Below are positions 8,657 through 17,534 of a DNA stretch of 42,454 nucleotides, in pieces (positions within the stretch are counted from its first letter, which is position 1; every line of letters begins with the position of its first letter). The notes under the pieces were generated by a model that ran no database searches, was not told the DNA's origin, and was given only the letters and a program-made list of their open reading frames with translations. Both the position numbers and the translations under genes were made by a program. This DNA comes from Nitrospirota bacterium. Lineage in GTDB: Bacteria; Nitrospirota_A; Leptospirillia; Leptospirillales; Leptospirillaceae. The stretch lies in NCBI GenBank assembly GCA_021838765.1, contig JAKCCY010000008.1:1-42454 (forward strand). The letters are read 5' to 3'.

Positions 8657-9940
8657 CTAGCGGTCGCACTCTCCCATCACAATATCAAGCGTTCCGAATA
8701 TCGTGACAATGTCTGCAACCATATACCCCTTCGCCATATGATCAAGCGCACCAATATGAATAAATGAAGGGGCCCGGATTTTCATCCGGTAGGGTTTCCC
8801 TGATCCATCGCTGACAATATAAAAACCGAGCTCCCCCTTTGGAGTTTCAGTTCCACAGTAAGTATCTCCTGCAGGAACCTTGAATCCCTGGACAACGAGG
8901 AGGAAGTGATGGATCAACGTCTCCATGTTATGCATAACCTTTCCCTTATCGGGGAAGGTTATTTTATGGTCGTCGGTCAAAATCTTGCCTGCAGGCAATC
9001 GATCAAGACACTGCCTGATGATTTTTGAGCTTTCCCGCATTTCTTCAATGCGAATCCAGTAACGATCGTAGACATCTCCATTCGTGCCTACCGGGACGCT
9101 CCACTCTACCTGATCATAGACCCCATATGGCTCATATTTTCTCAAGTCGTAATCAACACCAGAACCCCGAAGACTTGGACCAGATACACCAAAATTGATC
9201 GCATCCTCTCCGGTAATAACGGCAATGTTTTTGGTACGGGCAAGCCATATTCTGTTGGTTTCCAGAAGGGTATTATATTCTCCGATATTTTTCTCGAATG
9301 TGTCCAGAAATTTGTAAAGCCTCGTAATAAACTCTTTTGGAAGATCTGCATCTACCCCGCCAACCCTGTAATAATTCGAAGTCAACCTGGCACCGCAGAT
9401 AATTTCAAACAGGTCAAGGAGCTCTTCCCTCTCCCTGAAAGTATAAAAGAACACACTCATCGCTCCGATATCCAGCGCCTGGGTACCAAGCCAGAAAAGA
9501 TGATTAACGATTCTCTGGACTTCAGCCACAATCGTCCGGATATATTCAGCCCGTTCCGGGACCTTGATCTCGAGCAACTTTTCTACTGCACGCACAAATG
9601 CATAGTTATTCGCCATGGCCGAAACATAGTCCAAACGGTCGGTCATGGGGATAATCTGGTTATAAGTGCGATACTCGGCAATTTTTTCGGTTCCCCTGTG
9701 CAAATAACCCAAGTCAGGAATGGATCTTTTGATCCGTTCGCCATCAAGGTCAAGAAGAACTCGAAGGACACCATGTGTACTCGGGTGCTGGGGGCCCATA
9801 TTCAGAAGGAACTGATCAGTCTGAATGGTCGAGTCCAGATCATTTAAAACCGTTTGCCGCAGTGAGGAAAGTACAACCTCCCTGCGCCTGGTTTCTTCGA
9901 TTTGCTCAGCTACCTTGTCCACTACCTTTTCCTGCTCCAA
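8657..9940 (-). CDS. nuoD: NADH-quinone oxidoreductase subunit D (NuoD)
   Basis: A 427-residue protein, the 49-kDa subunit of complex I and homologue of the large subunit of [NiFe] hydrogenases. With NuoB and NuoH it forms the quinone site. Conserved blocks are MGPQHPSTHGVLRVLLDLDG (quinone-site His and Tyr region), IPDLGYLHRGTEKIAE, DRLDYVSAMANN and the C-terminal DIVTIFGTLDIVMGECDR. It has a 47-residue N-terminal helical extension before the conserved core. The start appears to be TTG at 9940, with GGGGAG nine bases upstream; no ATG lies closer to the core than residue 48. Confidence 0.97.
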   Translation of the reverse strand: MEQEKVVDKVAEQIEETRRREVVLSSLRQTVLNDLDSTIQTDQFLLNMGPQHPSTHGVLRVLLDLDGERIKRSIPDLGYLHRGTEKIAEYRTYNQIIPMTDRLDYVSAMANNYAFVRAVEKLLEIKVPERAEYIRTIVAEVQRIVNHLFWLGTQALDIGAMSVFFYTFREREELLDLFEIICGARLTSNYYRVGGVDADLPKEFITRLYKFLDTFEKNIGEYNTLLETNRIWLARTKNIAVITGEDAINFGVSGPSLRGSGVDYDLRKYEPYGVYDQVEWSVPVGTNGDVYDRYWIRIEEMRESSKIIRQCLDRLPAGKILTDDHKITFPDKGKVMHNMETLIHHFLLVVQGFKVPAGDTYCGTETPKGELGFYIVSDGSGKPYRMKIRAPSFIHIGALDHMAKGYMVADIVTIFGTLDIVMGECDR

Positions 9941-10029
9941 GGGTCGATACTCCCCTATTCATATTCGTTAAGCCCCTATACAGAAATATCCAGAAAAACA
10001 CTGGACCCCGTTTACAGCATCGGAGCGAA

Positions 10030-10563
10030 TTAGTCTCTAGCGGAAATTTCCCGATTGTCTTTGGTAATGCGCTTCATTTTTGGAACAAACGACATGTCAT
10101 CGCGCCAGCCCTTGCCGATCAAGGGAAAATCTTTTCGCAGCGGATACCCCTCGTCATAATCATCTGGCATCAAGATGCGTCTGAGATCAGGATGGCCCCG
10201 GAACTGAACCCCCATCATGTCATAGACCTCCCTCTCCATAAACTCGGCACCCTTCCATATCCCCACGATCGAGTCAACAACCGGATTAGCCTCGGATACC
10301 CGTTGCTTCACCATAACCCGATGTTTTCTTGACATCGAGTAAAGGATTACAACAACTTCAAATCGGTCCGACTCCTTCGGGTAATCAACGGAAACAACAT
10401 CAACGATATAGTCATAGGCGTAGCGTTCATCATCATGGAGCGCCCGAAAAACAGAAAGGGCACCTTCCGGCTTCAGATAGACAGTAAGATCTCCCAACGC
10501 TTCACGGGACCCGAGAAAAACCTCTGGCCACTCCCTTGATATAGACTCAGCAACTGGATGCAT
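10030..10563 (-). CDS. nuoC: NADH-quinone oxidoreductase subunit C (NuoC)
   Basis: A 177-residue 30-kDa subunit, separate from NuoD rather than fused as in Escherichia coli. The signature WKGAEFMEREVYDMMGVQFRG followed by HPDLRRILMPDDYDEGYPLRKDFPL is the family hallmark. The protein sits in the connecting arm of complex I and has no cofactor. It begins three bases after the nuoB stop, so translation is probably coupled; the purine-rich end of nuoB provides the ribosome site. Confidence 0.96.
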   Translation of the reverse strand: MHPVAESISREWPEVFLGSREALGDLTVYLKPEGALSVFRALHDDERYAYDYIVDVVSVDYPKESDRFEVVVILYSMSRKHRVMVKQRVSEANPVVDSIVGIWKGAEFMEREVYDMMGVQFRGHPDLRRILMPDDYDEGYPLRKDFPLIGKGWRDDMSFVPKMKRITKDNREISARD

Positions 10564-10566
10564 CTC

Positions 10567-11094
10567 CTAGACCCCTTCCGATCTGGTTGCCCCTACGGGA
10601 AAGCTTCCGGGGAACACAGGACGATCCTTCATGATCTTTTCCTGGAGCTTGAACAGCCCATCGAGGAGAGCTTCCGGCCTGGGGGGGCAACCGGGAACAT
10701 AGACATCAACAGGGATAAGCCTGTCCACCCCCTGAACAACGCTATAGCTGTCATAAATATTTCCGGACGTTGCGCAGGATCCCATCGCAATTACATATCT
10801 TGGCTCAGGCATCTGATCATAAATCCTCCTGACAACAGGTGCCATTTTCCGGGTAAGCGTCCCAGCAACAATCATCAGGTCCGACTGGCGCGGGGATGCC
10901 CTGAACACTCCTGCCCCAAAACGGTCTATATCGAACCGTGAAGCCACCACACCAATCATTTCGATCGCACAGCAAGCCAGGCCGAAGGTCATGGGCCAGA
11001 CAGCAGACTTTCTGGACCAGTTGATCACCTCATTGACCGCATCCTGCAAACGCATCGTAACAACAGAAAGCTCACCATCTTTCTCATGACTCAT
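10567..11094 (-). CDS. nuoB: NADH-quinone oxidoreductase subunit B (NuoB), cluster N2
   Basis: 175 residues from the ATG at 11094, whose ATGA overlaps the nuoA stop. An alternative ATG lies six bases upstream at 11100, and the frame is open further upstream but overlaps nuoA. The N2 [4Fe-4S] ligands are seen as adjacent cysteines 41 and 42 in [10 protein letters not shown] plus cysteines 107 (MGSCATSGN) and 136 ([12 protein letters not shown]). NuoB passes electrons to quinone. The set of four ligands is complete and the length is normal. Confidence 0.97.
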   Translation of the reverse strand: MSHEKDGELSVVTMRLQDAVNEVINWSRKSAVWPMTFGLACCAIEMIGVVASRFDIDRFGAGVFRASPRQSDLMIVAGTLTRKMAPVVRRIYDQMPEPRYVIAMGSCATSGNIYDSYSVVQGVDRLIPVDVYVPGCPPRPEALLDGLFKLQEKIMKDRPVFPGSFPVGATRSEGV

Positions 11095-11462
11095 TCCCAT
11101 TCCAACGCTCCTTTGCGCCACGCATACACATATCCGACCAACAGGACGAAGATAAAGATCATCATTTCGACAAGTCCAAACAAACCAAGTCGATTGAAAT
11201 CGACCGCCCACGGGTAAAGAAAGACAACTTCAACATCAAAAACCAAAAACAGCATCGCAATAACATAATACCTTACAGAAATCCTCTCCCGAGCATCATT
11301 GATGGGAGGAACACCGCATTCATACGGAGAATCTTTTTCCTTATAAGGGTTCCGCGGACGAATCAACCGACCGACAGTAATCGATACAGCCCCAAAACCA
11401 ATAGCAACCAGAAGGAAGAGCAAGATAGGGATATAGTGCTCCGGATTTGAAACTGAAAACAT
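11091..11462 (-). CDS. nuoA: NADH-quinone oxidoreductase subunit A (NuoA)
   Basis: A 123-residue protein with three hydrophobic segments (about residues 9-31, 64-84 and 92-113). It shows the family loop [21 protein letters not shown] and the following [13 protein letters not shown] with acidic membrane residues. It is the first gene of the nuo operon. GGAG lies seven bases before the ATG, the promoter lies about 80 bases upstream, and its stop codon overlaps the nuoB start. Confidence 0.97.
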   Translation of the reverse strand: MFSVSNPEHYIPILLFLLVAIGFGAVSITVGRLIRPRNPYKEKDSPYECGVPPINDARERISVRYYVIAMLFLVFDVEVVFLYPWAVDFNRLGLFGLVEMMIFIFVLLVGYVYAWRKGALEWE

Positions 11463-11538
11463 CCGAATTCTCCAATAGCATCTTTAAGGAGTGAATAGTG
11501 CCACGAACAAGGCACCAGTTTTAGGGAAAAGGTTCTTC

Positions 11539-11569
11539 ATTGTATTGACCAAGACCAAGTCTTGTCAAT
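11539..11569 (-). promoter_or_regulatory. nuo operon promoter with overlapping dyad (operator-like)
   Basis: On the minus strand TTGACA (11563-11568, a perfect -35) is followed by an 18-base spacer and TACAAT (11539-11544, five of six matches to the -10). Transcription would begin near 11532, leaving a leader of about 70 bases before nuoA. An almost perfect inverted repeat occupies 11544-11569 (ATTGACCAAGAC against GTCTTG-TCAAT, three-base loop, one unpaired base), covering the -35 box and the whole spacer. A dyad in this position is typical of an operator, so regulated expression of complex I is likely. The regulator is not in this window. Confidence 0.65.
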
Positions 11570-11767
11570 ATTTGAAGCACCGTTTTGGGAAAAAAAGGAC
11601 CGGACGGGCAAGGCGCAGCATCTGTCAATTCATAGGTTAAATATACCACGCCTTTGGCCCGAGATATACCCTTTGCATAGTCCAGCCATCTTAACGCCTT
11701 GGATAAGGTCTTGTTTAGTGTTAAATTCCCGCTTTTGTGGAGAAAAACTCACAATCCGCCATCCGTC
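11570..11767. other. Remainder of the secA-nuoA intergenic region
   Basis: About 200 bases lie between the secA stop and the nuo promoter. I see no open frame with codon structure, no tRNA-like sequence and no convincing T-tailed hairpin to end secA transcription. Read-through from secA into nuo therefore cannot be excluded. Confidence 0.5.
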
Positions 11768-14503
11768 TCACTGCCCGTGGCACTTCTTATATTTTTTCCC
11801 ACTGCCACAAGGGCACAAGTCGTTACGGCCAATTTTGGGATCTCGCAACTCAGATTCAGCGGGGGCGGACATTGGCGCTCCCCATGGAAGATAGCCTTCT
11901 TCCATTTGAGGAGGCGCCCCAAATGAGACAGTGTCTCCGGACGATGCCACCGGATATCCAGCTGATGACTCATCGAGCGGGTGAAGATACTGGAAGCTAT
12001 CGAGATCAGGATATTCAGGAATGCTGACATCCTCCTCCATCCTGCTGGCGCTCCCAACAAGGAGAACGACGGATTCCTCCACATTCGAGATAAAGCTCTC
12101 AAAAAGATCAAAGCCCTCCCTCCTGTATTCAACGAGAGGATCTTTCTGTCCATACCCCCTCAGGCCAATACCCTCCTTGAGATGATCCATGTTCAGGAGG
12201 TGCTCTTTCCAGAGCGAATCCAGATTCTGGAGGATAAAATATCTCACAATAGACCAAAAAGCTTCAGATCCAAAAAGAGCTTCTTTTTCTTGAAGAAAAA
12301 CGCGATGTTTTTCGAGAAGCGCTTCTTTCAGCGCATCGATTCCCAAATCACGAAGGGACTCCGGGTCGATCGACAACCCTGTTTTTTCCTCAACGCCTTG
12401 AGACAAGCCAACCAAATCCCATGTTTCCGGATACTGATCTTCCGGAGCAAAGACAAGGAGCAATTTTTCGAACACCGTTTCAGACCATTCAAAAAGTCTC
12501 TCAGAAAGATCTTCGCCTTTAAGCGTTTTTCTACGCATCTCATAAAAGATCAAACGTTGCTGGTTCATCACATCATCGTATTCAATAAGCTGTTTTCGAA
12601 TGTCAAAATGGTAGTTTTCAACTTTTTTCTGGGCATTCTCGATGGCTTTGCTGACAAAACCATGCTCAATAGGGACACCCTCCTCGACCCCCATTTTCTC
12701 CATCAACCCCTTTATGCGCTCCGCCCCGAATATCCTCAGAAGGTCATCCTCAAGAGACAAATAAAATCGGGAAGATCCTGGATCACCCTGCCGACCGGAA
12801 CGGCCTCTCAACTGATTGTCAATACGTCGGCTCTCATGGCGCTCCGTTCCAATAATGTGAAGACCACCTGCCGCCATAACCGCTTCTTTTTCCGAGCGAA
12901 GGTCTTTATCCAAGGACTCATGCAGTGCGTTCATCTCGTCTTCCGTCAACGTCTTTCCGGATTTTTCAAGATCGGCCACTCGGGCTTTCAGTAAAAACTC
13001 GGCATTTCCTCCCAACAGGATATCGGTACCTCGACCAGCCATGTTTGTCGCAATGGTCACCATTCCGAGACGTCCGGCCTGCGCAACAATTTCAGCTTCC
13101 AGCTCGTGAAATTTTGCATTGAGAACATTGTGAGGGATATTGGCTTCCCTGAGAAGAGAGGCAAGATGTTCTGATTTCTCAATCGATACCGTCCCGACAA
13201 GAACAGGCTGGCCCGTTTTGTGCCTGGCAGTAATATCCTCGACAATAGCATTGTTTTTTTCCCGATTTGTTCGGTAAATCTGGTCAGGAAGATCCTGTCG
13301 GATCATTTTTCGATTTGTCGGGACAACGACAACGTCAAGACCATAGATCTTATGGAACTCAGTCGCTTCGGTATCTGCCGTTCCCGTCATGCCGGAAAGT
13401 TTTTCATACATTCTGAAAAAATTCTGGAAGGTAACGGTGGCCAGAGTCTGATTTTCCATCTGGATCGAGACTTTTTCCTTCGCCTCCACCGCTTGATGCA
13501 GCCCCTCCCCCCATCGCCTTCCCGGCATGAGACGGCCGGTAAATTCATCCACAATAATGACTTCCCCATTCTTCACCACATATTCCACATCCCGACGATA
13601 TACATGGTGAGCCTTCAACGCCTGGAGAACATGGTGGAACCACGAGATGTTGTTGACATCGTAGAGATTGTGTATCCCCAATAGCTCCTCAACGGCATTA
13701 TTTCCTTCATCAGTCAATGTTGCGGACTTAAGCTTCTCGTCAACCTTGAAGTGAAGGTCCCTTTTTAAATGTTTCATAATCCGGTCAACCTTCACATACA
13801 TGTCGGTGGACTCCTCCGCCTGCCCGGAAATAATGAGAGGAGTTCGAGCTTCGTCGATCAGGATGCTGTCCACCTCATCCACAATGGCATAGTGAAGCTG
13901 TCTCTGAACAAATGCATCGAGATCATACTTCATATTGTCGCGGAGATAATCGAACCCAAACTCATTATTGGTGCCATATGTGACATCCGCTGCATAGGCA
14001 GATTTTCTTGCTTCATCCTCAAGATCATGCTGTACGATTCCAGTCGTCAGCCCAAGGAAGTGATAAAGATGCCCCATCCATTCTGAGTCTCTTTTTGCAA
14101 GATAATCGTTCACCGTAATGACGTGGACACCCTTCCCCTCCAGCGCATTCAGATAGACCGGAAGTGTCGCAACAAGCGTTTTCCCTTCTCCTGTCTTCAT
14201 TTCTGCGATCTTGCCCTCATGGAGGACGATGCCACCAATCAGCTGGGAGTCAAAATGGCGCATTCCAAAGACCCTTTTTCCGGCTTCCCGGACAACAGCA
14301 AACGCTTCCGGCAAAAGATCGTCGGTCGTCTCGCCTGCAGAGATTCTCTTTTTAAAAAGATCGCTTTGGCCCCGAAGTTCATCATCAGACATTGTTGAAA
14401 CCTTTGATTCAAGGGCATTGATTGAATCGACAATACGGTATATCCGTTTCAATTCCCTCTGGTTTCGAGTCGGAAAAATGGAAGAAAGCAAATCTTTAAA
14501 CAT
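11768..14503 (-). CDS. secA: Preprotein translocase ATPase SecA
   Basis: 911 residues from the ATG at 14503 ([18 protein letters not shown]). A second ATG lies immediately before it, and AGGAG five bases upstream favours 14503. It drives proteins through SecYEG using ATP. The Walker A motif [10 protein letters not shown] lies near residues 101-110, and the DEAD-like [17 protein letters not shown] and the helicase motif [14 protein letters not shown] are clear. The C terminus carries the zinc-binding SEC-C motif [15 protein letters not shown], used for SecB or ribosome contact. It is the last gene of the long rny-to-secA run; the gap to the upstream peptidase gene is about 34 bases. Confidence 0.98.
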   Translation of the reverse strand: MFKDLLSSIFPTRNQRELKRIYRIVDSINALESKVSTMSDDELRGQSDLFKKRISAGETTDDLLPEAFAVVREAGKRVFGMRHFDSQLIGGIVLHEGKIAEMKTGEGKTLVATLPVYLNALEGKGVHVITVNDYLAKRDSEWMGHLYHFLGLTTGIVQHDLEDEARKSAYAADVTYGTNNEFGFDYLRDNMKYDLDAFVQRQLHYAIVDEVDSILIDEARTPLIISGQAEESTDMYVKVDRIMKHLKRDLHFKVDEKLKSATLTDEGNNAVEELLGIHNLYDVNNISWFHHVLQALKAHHVYRRDVEYVVKNGEVIIVDEFTGRLMPGRRWGEGLHQAVEAKEKVSIQMENQTLATVTFQNFFRMYEKLSGMTGTADTEATEFHKIYGLDVVVVPTNRKMIRQDLPDQIYRTNREKNNAIVEDITARHKTGQPVLVGTVSIEKSEHLASLLREANIPHNVLNAKFHELEAEIVAQAGRLGMVTIATNMAGRGTDILLGGNAEFLLKARVADLEKSGKTLTEDEMNALHESLDKDLRSEKEAVMAAGGLHIIGTERHESRRIDNQLRGRSGRQGDPGSSRFYLSLEDDLLRIFGAERIKGLMEKMGVEEGVPIEHGFVSKAIENAQKKVENYHFDIRKQLIEYDDVMNQQRLIFYEMRRKTLKGEDLSERLFEWSETVFEKLLLVFAPEDQYPETWDLVGLSQGVEEKTGLSIDPESLRDLGIDALKEALLEKHRVFLQEKEALFGSEAFWSIVRYFILQNLDSLWKEHLLNMDHLKEGIGLRGYGQKDPLVEYRREGFDLFESFISNVEESVVLLVGSASRMEEDVSIPEYPDLDSFQYLHPLDESSAGYPVASSGDTVSFGAPPQMEEGYLPWGAPMSAPAESELRDPKIGRNDLCPCGSGKKYKKCHGQ

Positions 14504-14537
14504 CATCGCTCCTAAGGTAGATGGAAACAGCAATCAT

Positions 14538-15434
14538 TCAGTCTGATATTTCACTTGCGAGAAACACTACAGGATCGATCGGCCTTCCGAACTTTCTGAG
14601 TTCAAAATGGAGATGAGGACCATTTGTCATTCCTGAAAGCCCAACAGTTCCAATGATATGCCCTCTCCGGATCATCTCCCCTTCATGAACATCAATTTTT
14701 CCAAGATGAGCATAAATGGAGGTTAATCCCTGTCCGTGGAACAACATGACAAATCGGCCATAGTCCGATGCAAATCCTGTCTGAACAACCATAGCATCTG
14801 ATGGGGCCTGAACCAGAGCCCCAACTTTCTGGGCAATGTCGATCCCTGGATGAAACTCTTCACCTGTTCCCAGAAGACTTTTCCTGGAGCCGAAAGGAGA
14901 TGTCACCCAACCCTTAAGAGGCATCTGCCATTGCTCCTGGATTTCCAAGTGGCTCCAGCTTGTTTTTTTCCCGGTCGAGACTGAAGTCTCTTCAGAATTT
15001 TTCAGGTTGGCAGCATTGCCACCCGAAGGTGAACGGCGAAGATCTCCGGAAGAAGATTCCTGATCCGGGATTCCTGAACTTTCGGTGCTGGAGCTCCGGG
15101 AAGAAGATCCTGTATTGGATCCTTCCGTCATTTTTGATATCTGCCCATCAAGAAGATTGACCTGGGAGAGTTCCGCCTCCAATTGCTCAAGCTTCTTCCT
15201 GTAATCATCAAGGTGCATTTTTTGAGTTTGAGTCTCAATGATCAGGTTTCGATAAAAAACAAACTTTTTAGCCTCCACCACATAAAAGAAAATCATCGCA
15301 CCAATTCCAAACAGAAAAAGAACAAAACCGACAATCACAAGATGAAACATCCAGCGGGGAAGAGTCCACTGAATGGATTTCTCGGTAGGTCCCGGAAGAA
15401 TGGTGATCGTCACAGTTCTCGGCATCTTCGCCAT
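14538..15434 (-). CDS. M23-family (LytM-type) peptidase, membrane anchored
   Basis: A 298-residue protein with one membrane segment (about residues 30-53), a coiled-coil (about 66-100), a Ser-rich linker (about 103-150) and a C-terminal M23 domain. The zinc and catalytic residues are intact: H195 and D199 in HPGID, H243 in YAHL and H276 in HLHFE. Active M23 enzymes cut peptidoglycan cross-bridges, while coiled-coil members can activate amidases; the intact residues favour real hydrolase activity here. Its ATG overlaps the cutA stop by one base (TAATG). Its place just before secA suggests co-expression only, not a shared pathway. Confidence 0.88.
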   Translation of the reverse strand: MAKMPRTVTITILPGPTEKSIQWTLPRWMFHLVIVGFVLFLFGIGAMIFFYVVEAKKFVFYRNLIIETQTQKMHLDDYRKKLEQLEAELSQVNLLDGQISKMTEGSNTGSSSRSSSTESSGIPDQESSSGDLRRSPSGGNAANLKNSEETSVSTGKKTSWSHLEIQEQWQMPLKGWVTSPFGSRKSLLGTGEEFHPGIDIAQKVGALVQAPSDAMVVQTGFASDYGRFVMLFHGQGLTSIYAHLGKIDVHEGEMIRRGHIIGTVGLSGMTNGPHLHFELRKFGRPIDPVVFLASEISD

Positions 15435-15784
15435 TATTCTTCTCCGGAAGGCTGCGATGGAGATGCAGGGGGGAAAACAGATTCAGATATCCATGCAAGG
15501 TACTCTGGTCCCCCTCCATCTATGGACTGGAAAATGATTTCAGGAACCTCGTAGGGATGTTTCTTCTTGACCTGCAAGATCAGATCTTCCCCACAGTCTT
15601 CTGAAGTCTTCAGAAGGATCATCACCTCAGTCTCCCTGACAATCTTTCCTTTCCAGCGATAGATGGATACCCCCGGGGAAAAGACATGCCCACAGGCTGC
15701 AACCCCTTCTTTAACCAGAGACTCCACAAGTCTACAGGCCTCATCCCTGTTTGGGTGAGAAATCCAGACTGTAACGGCATTCAT
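15434..15784 (-). CDS. cutA: CutA1-family divalent cation tolerance protein
   Basis: A 116-residue protein, close to the normal CutA1 length. It shows VAACGHVFSPGVSIYRWKGKI, then ETEVMILLKT, then KKKHPYEVPEIIFQSIDGG, the family core that forms ferredoxin-like trimers. The biochemical role is unsettled; copper tolerance was the original phenotype in Escherichia coli. It is tightly overlapped on both sides, with ATGA at the epimerase stop and TAATG at the peptidase start, so it is translated as part of the operon. Confidence 0.9.
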   Translation of the reverse strand: MNAVTVWISHPNRDEACRLVESLVKEGVAACGHVFSPGVSIYRWKGKIVRETEVMILLKTSEDCGEDLILQVKKKHPYEVPEIIFQSIDGGGPEYLAWISESVFPPASPSQPSGEE

Positions 15785-16716
15785 TTTGAATGCCCCCTGA
15801 AATAATCCAGCGTTTTCAACAACCCCTCTGAAAGACTGACCTCAGACATCCAATCCCATTCAGAAGTATCCCTGTTTGTGGAGAGAACCCTTTTAAGTGC
15901 AACGGGATCAGAGCCCCCTTCATACTCAAGGGGAACATCCCGGCCTGAGAGAAGTCGCAGCTGGGTAAAAATCTCCCTCTCTGTCCCTGCTTCATAACCA
16001 GAAACATGAATGAGCCCCCTGATCTTCTGGGTAAGGATCGAAGAAATCGCACTGACCGCATCATCTATGTAAAGGTAGTCTCTGTATTTCAGCCCATTGT
16101 TTTTAAGGCGCATCGACCAGTATGGATAACCATCGAGGACAAATCTTGCCGCCTTGGCAATAAAACCTCCCTCCGAGGCCTGGCGCATACCCGGACCGTA
16201 AACAGGAGGAAGCCTCACGATCGAAAAAGGAATCCCCTGCTCCCCCAGACGGTACTGAAGGTAGCGCTCCGCCAGAAGATGAGTTGCGCCATAGGGATTT
16301 TGGGGGTTGACCGAGGAGTTCTCATCCTTGGGCTCCGGATCATCCCCGGAAAGGACCTCACCTGTACTGACGAGAATCACTGACTCGAGAGGAAGATCGC
16401 TGATTGCCTCCGTTAGTCGGATAACAGGGATAACTGTTCGTTCAAGGTCTTTTTCAGGATACTCGAGTGAAATGGCCGGATCGGACTGGCCGGCAACATG
16501 AATATAGACAGAAGGAGACTTAGAATCACTAAAACGCTTAAGAACCCTGGGCTGGGAAAGATCAGCCTTTTCAAAACTCAACCGTTTTTGCAGCAGCAGT
16601 GGCGGGACGCCACTTCTGAGATCATCAATCGCTACAACATCCATCCCCAATGACGCAAGTTCCCTCGACAGGGCTCCGCCTATAAACCCTGCTCCACCTC
16701 CGACAATTAGCTTCAA
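15781..16716 (-). CDS. NAD-dependent epimerase/dehydratase (extended SDR), catalytic Lys replaced
   Basis: A 311-residue extended short-chain dehydrogenase similar to UDP-glucose 4-epimerases and related nucleotide-sugar enzymes. The Rossmann glycine motif GGGAGFIGGAL (residues 6-16) and the acidic AIDDL that binds the adenosine ribose indicate NAD binding. In the active site the family YxxxK appears as Y142-GAT-H146 (CAT codon), so the catalytic lysine is a histidine; VSTGEV supplies the usual Ser/Thr. The substrate cannot be told. The start appears to be TTG at 16716, because the frame holds no ATG near the Rossmann motif. It overlaps cutA by four bases. Confidence 0.82.
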   Translation of the reverse strand: MKLIVGGGAGFIGGALSRELASLGMDVVAIDDLRSGVPPLLLQKRLSFEKADLSQPRVLKRFSDSKSPSVYIHVAGQSDPAISLEYPEKDLERTVIPVIRLTEAISDLPLESVILVSTGEVLSGDDPEPKDENSSVNPQNPYGATHLLAERYLQYRLGEQGIPFSIVRLPPVYGPGMRQASEGGFIAKAARFVLDGYPYWSMRLKNNGLKYRDYLYIDDAVSAISSILTQKIRGLIHVSGYEAGTEREIFTQLRLLSGRDVPLEYEGGSDPVALKRVLSTNRDTSEWDWMSEVSLSEGLLKTLDYFRGHSK

Positions 16717-16758
16717 TGCTGGAAACGCCTTTCCATTGAGATTAAATAGATTTTCCCC

Positions 16759-17511
16759 TCATCGGGAAGAGTTCCTGGAAAGGAAGAGGAGATACTCCTG
16801 ATTACCTTTTTTCCCCTGAACAAGAGAAGGAAAACACCCTTTGACATTCCATCCTGACTCTGAGGCAAAAAGGAAAAATTCGGAGATCAGACTCCTCTGT
16901 AAAAAAGGATCCCGGACAATACCACCTCTCCCGACCAGACGAGGCGGAGCCTCAAACTGGGGTTTGAAAAGGGGGAGAAAAATACCTCCACCTCTCAACA
17001 AGTACTCAACGGTCGGAAGGATTTTCCTCAGAGAGATAAACGACAGGTCCGCAACGACACCATCCGCAGGGGAAGATGGCACCCATGAACCGAGATTGCG
17101 GACATTAACACCATCAATACAACGTACTCTTGGATCAGACAGCAGTGAAGATGCCAGTTGCCCCCGTCCGACATCGACAGCAAAAACGTGATCCGCGCCT
17201 TTTCTCAGCAAACAGTCCGTGAATCCACCAGTTGATGCACCGAGATCAACGTAAGAACAGCCCGCAACAGAAATCCCGAAAAAGTCCAAGGCACCAAGGA
17301 GCTTGTCACCACCCCTACCGACAAAAGGGAGAGGAGCCGACTCCAATGGCATTAAAGACAGGTCATCGTACCTTGCTTGATCAGAAGGTTTCTTTTTAAC
17401 CACGCCCCTGACGCGAACCCGACCGCTTTCAATCAAACAGGAAGCAGCCACCCGGGTGGTCGCCCAACCCTTCTGGACAACAAGGGCATCCAGCCGTTTA
17501 ATGTCTCCCAA
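16759..17511 (-). CDS. tlyA: TlyA-family rRNA (cytidine-2'-O)-methyltransferase
   Basis: A 250-residue protein. An S4 RNA-binding domain (about residues 5-60, RLDALVVQKGWATTRVAASCLIESGRV split over the loop) precedes an FtsJ/RrmJ-like Rossmann domain with VDLGASTGGFTDCLL for S-adenosylmethionine binding. The lysine and aspartate catalytic elements appear as GRGGDKLLGA, VVADLSFISL and LFKPQFE. Family members 2'-O-methylate 16S and/or 23S rRNA cytidines; some are described as haemolysins. The start is TTG at 17511 with AGGGG five bases upstream. It follows dxs by 23 bases. Confidence 0.9.
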   Translation of the reverse strand: MGDIKRLDALVVQKGWATTRVAASCLIESGRVRVRGVVKKKPSDQARYDDLSLMPLESAPLPFVGRGGDKLLGALDFFGISVAGCSYVDLGASTGGFTDCLLRKGADHVFAVDVGRGQLASSLLSDPRVRCIDGVNVRNLGSWVPSSPADGVVADLSFISLRKILPTVEYLLRGGGIFLPLFKPQFEAPPRLVGRGGIVRDPFLQRSLISEFFLFASESGWNVKGCFPSLVQGKKGNQEYLLFLSRNSSR

Positions 17512-17534
17512 TGATACCCCTGGCTTTTAGGAAA

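Noticed and set aside
11544..11569. The dyad before nuoA as a transcription terminator for secA
   Set aside because: It lacks a T-run on the minus strand and coincides with a near-consensus promoter, so an operator is the better reading.
11981..12994. Long open frame of 337 codons on the plus strand opposite secA
   Set aside because: It lies wholly antisense to the well-conserved secA and its composition is a mirror of it; no ribosome site or family motif is seen.
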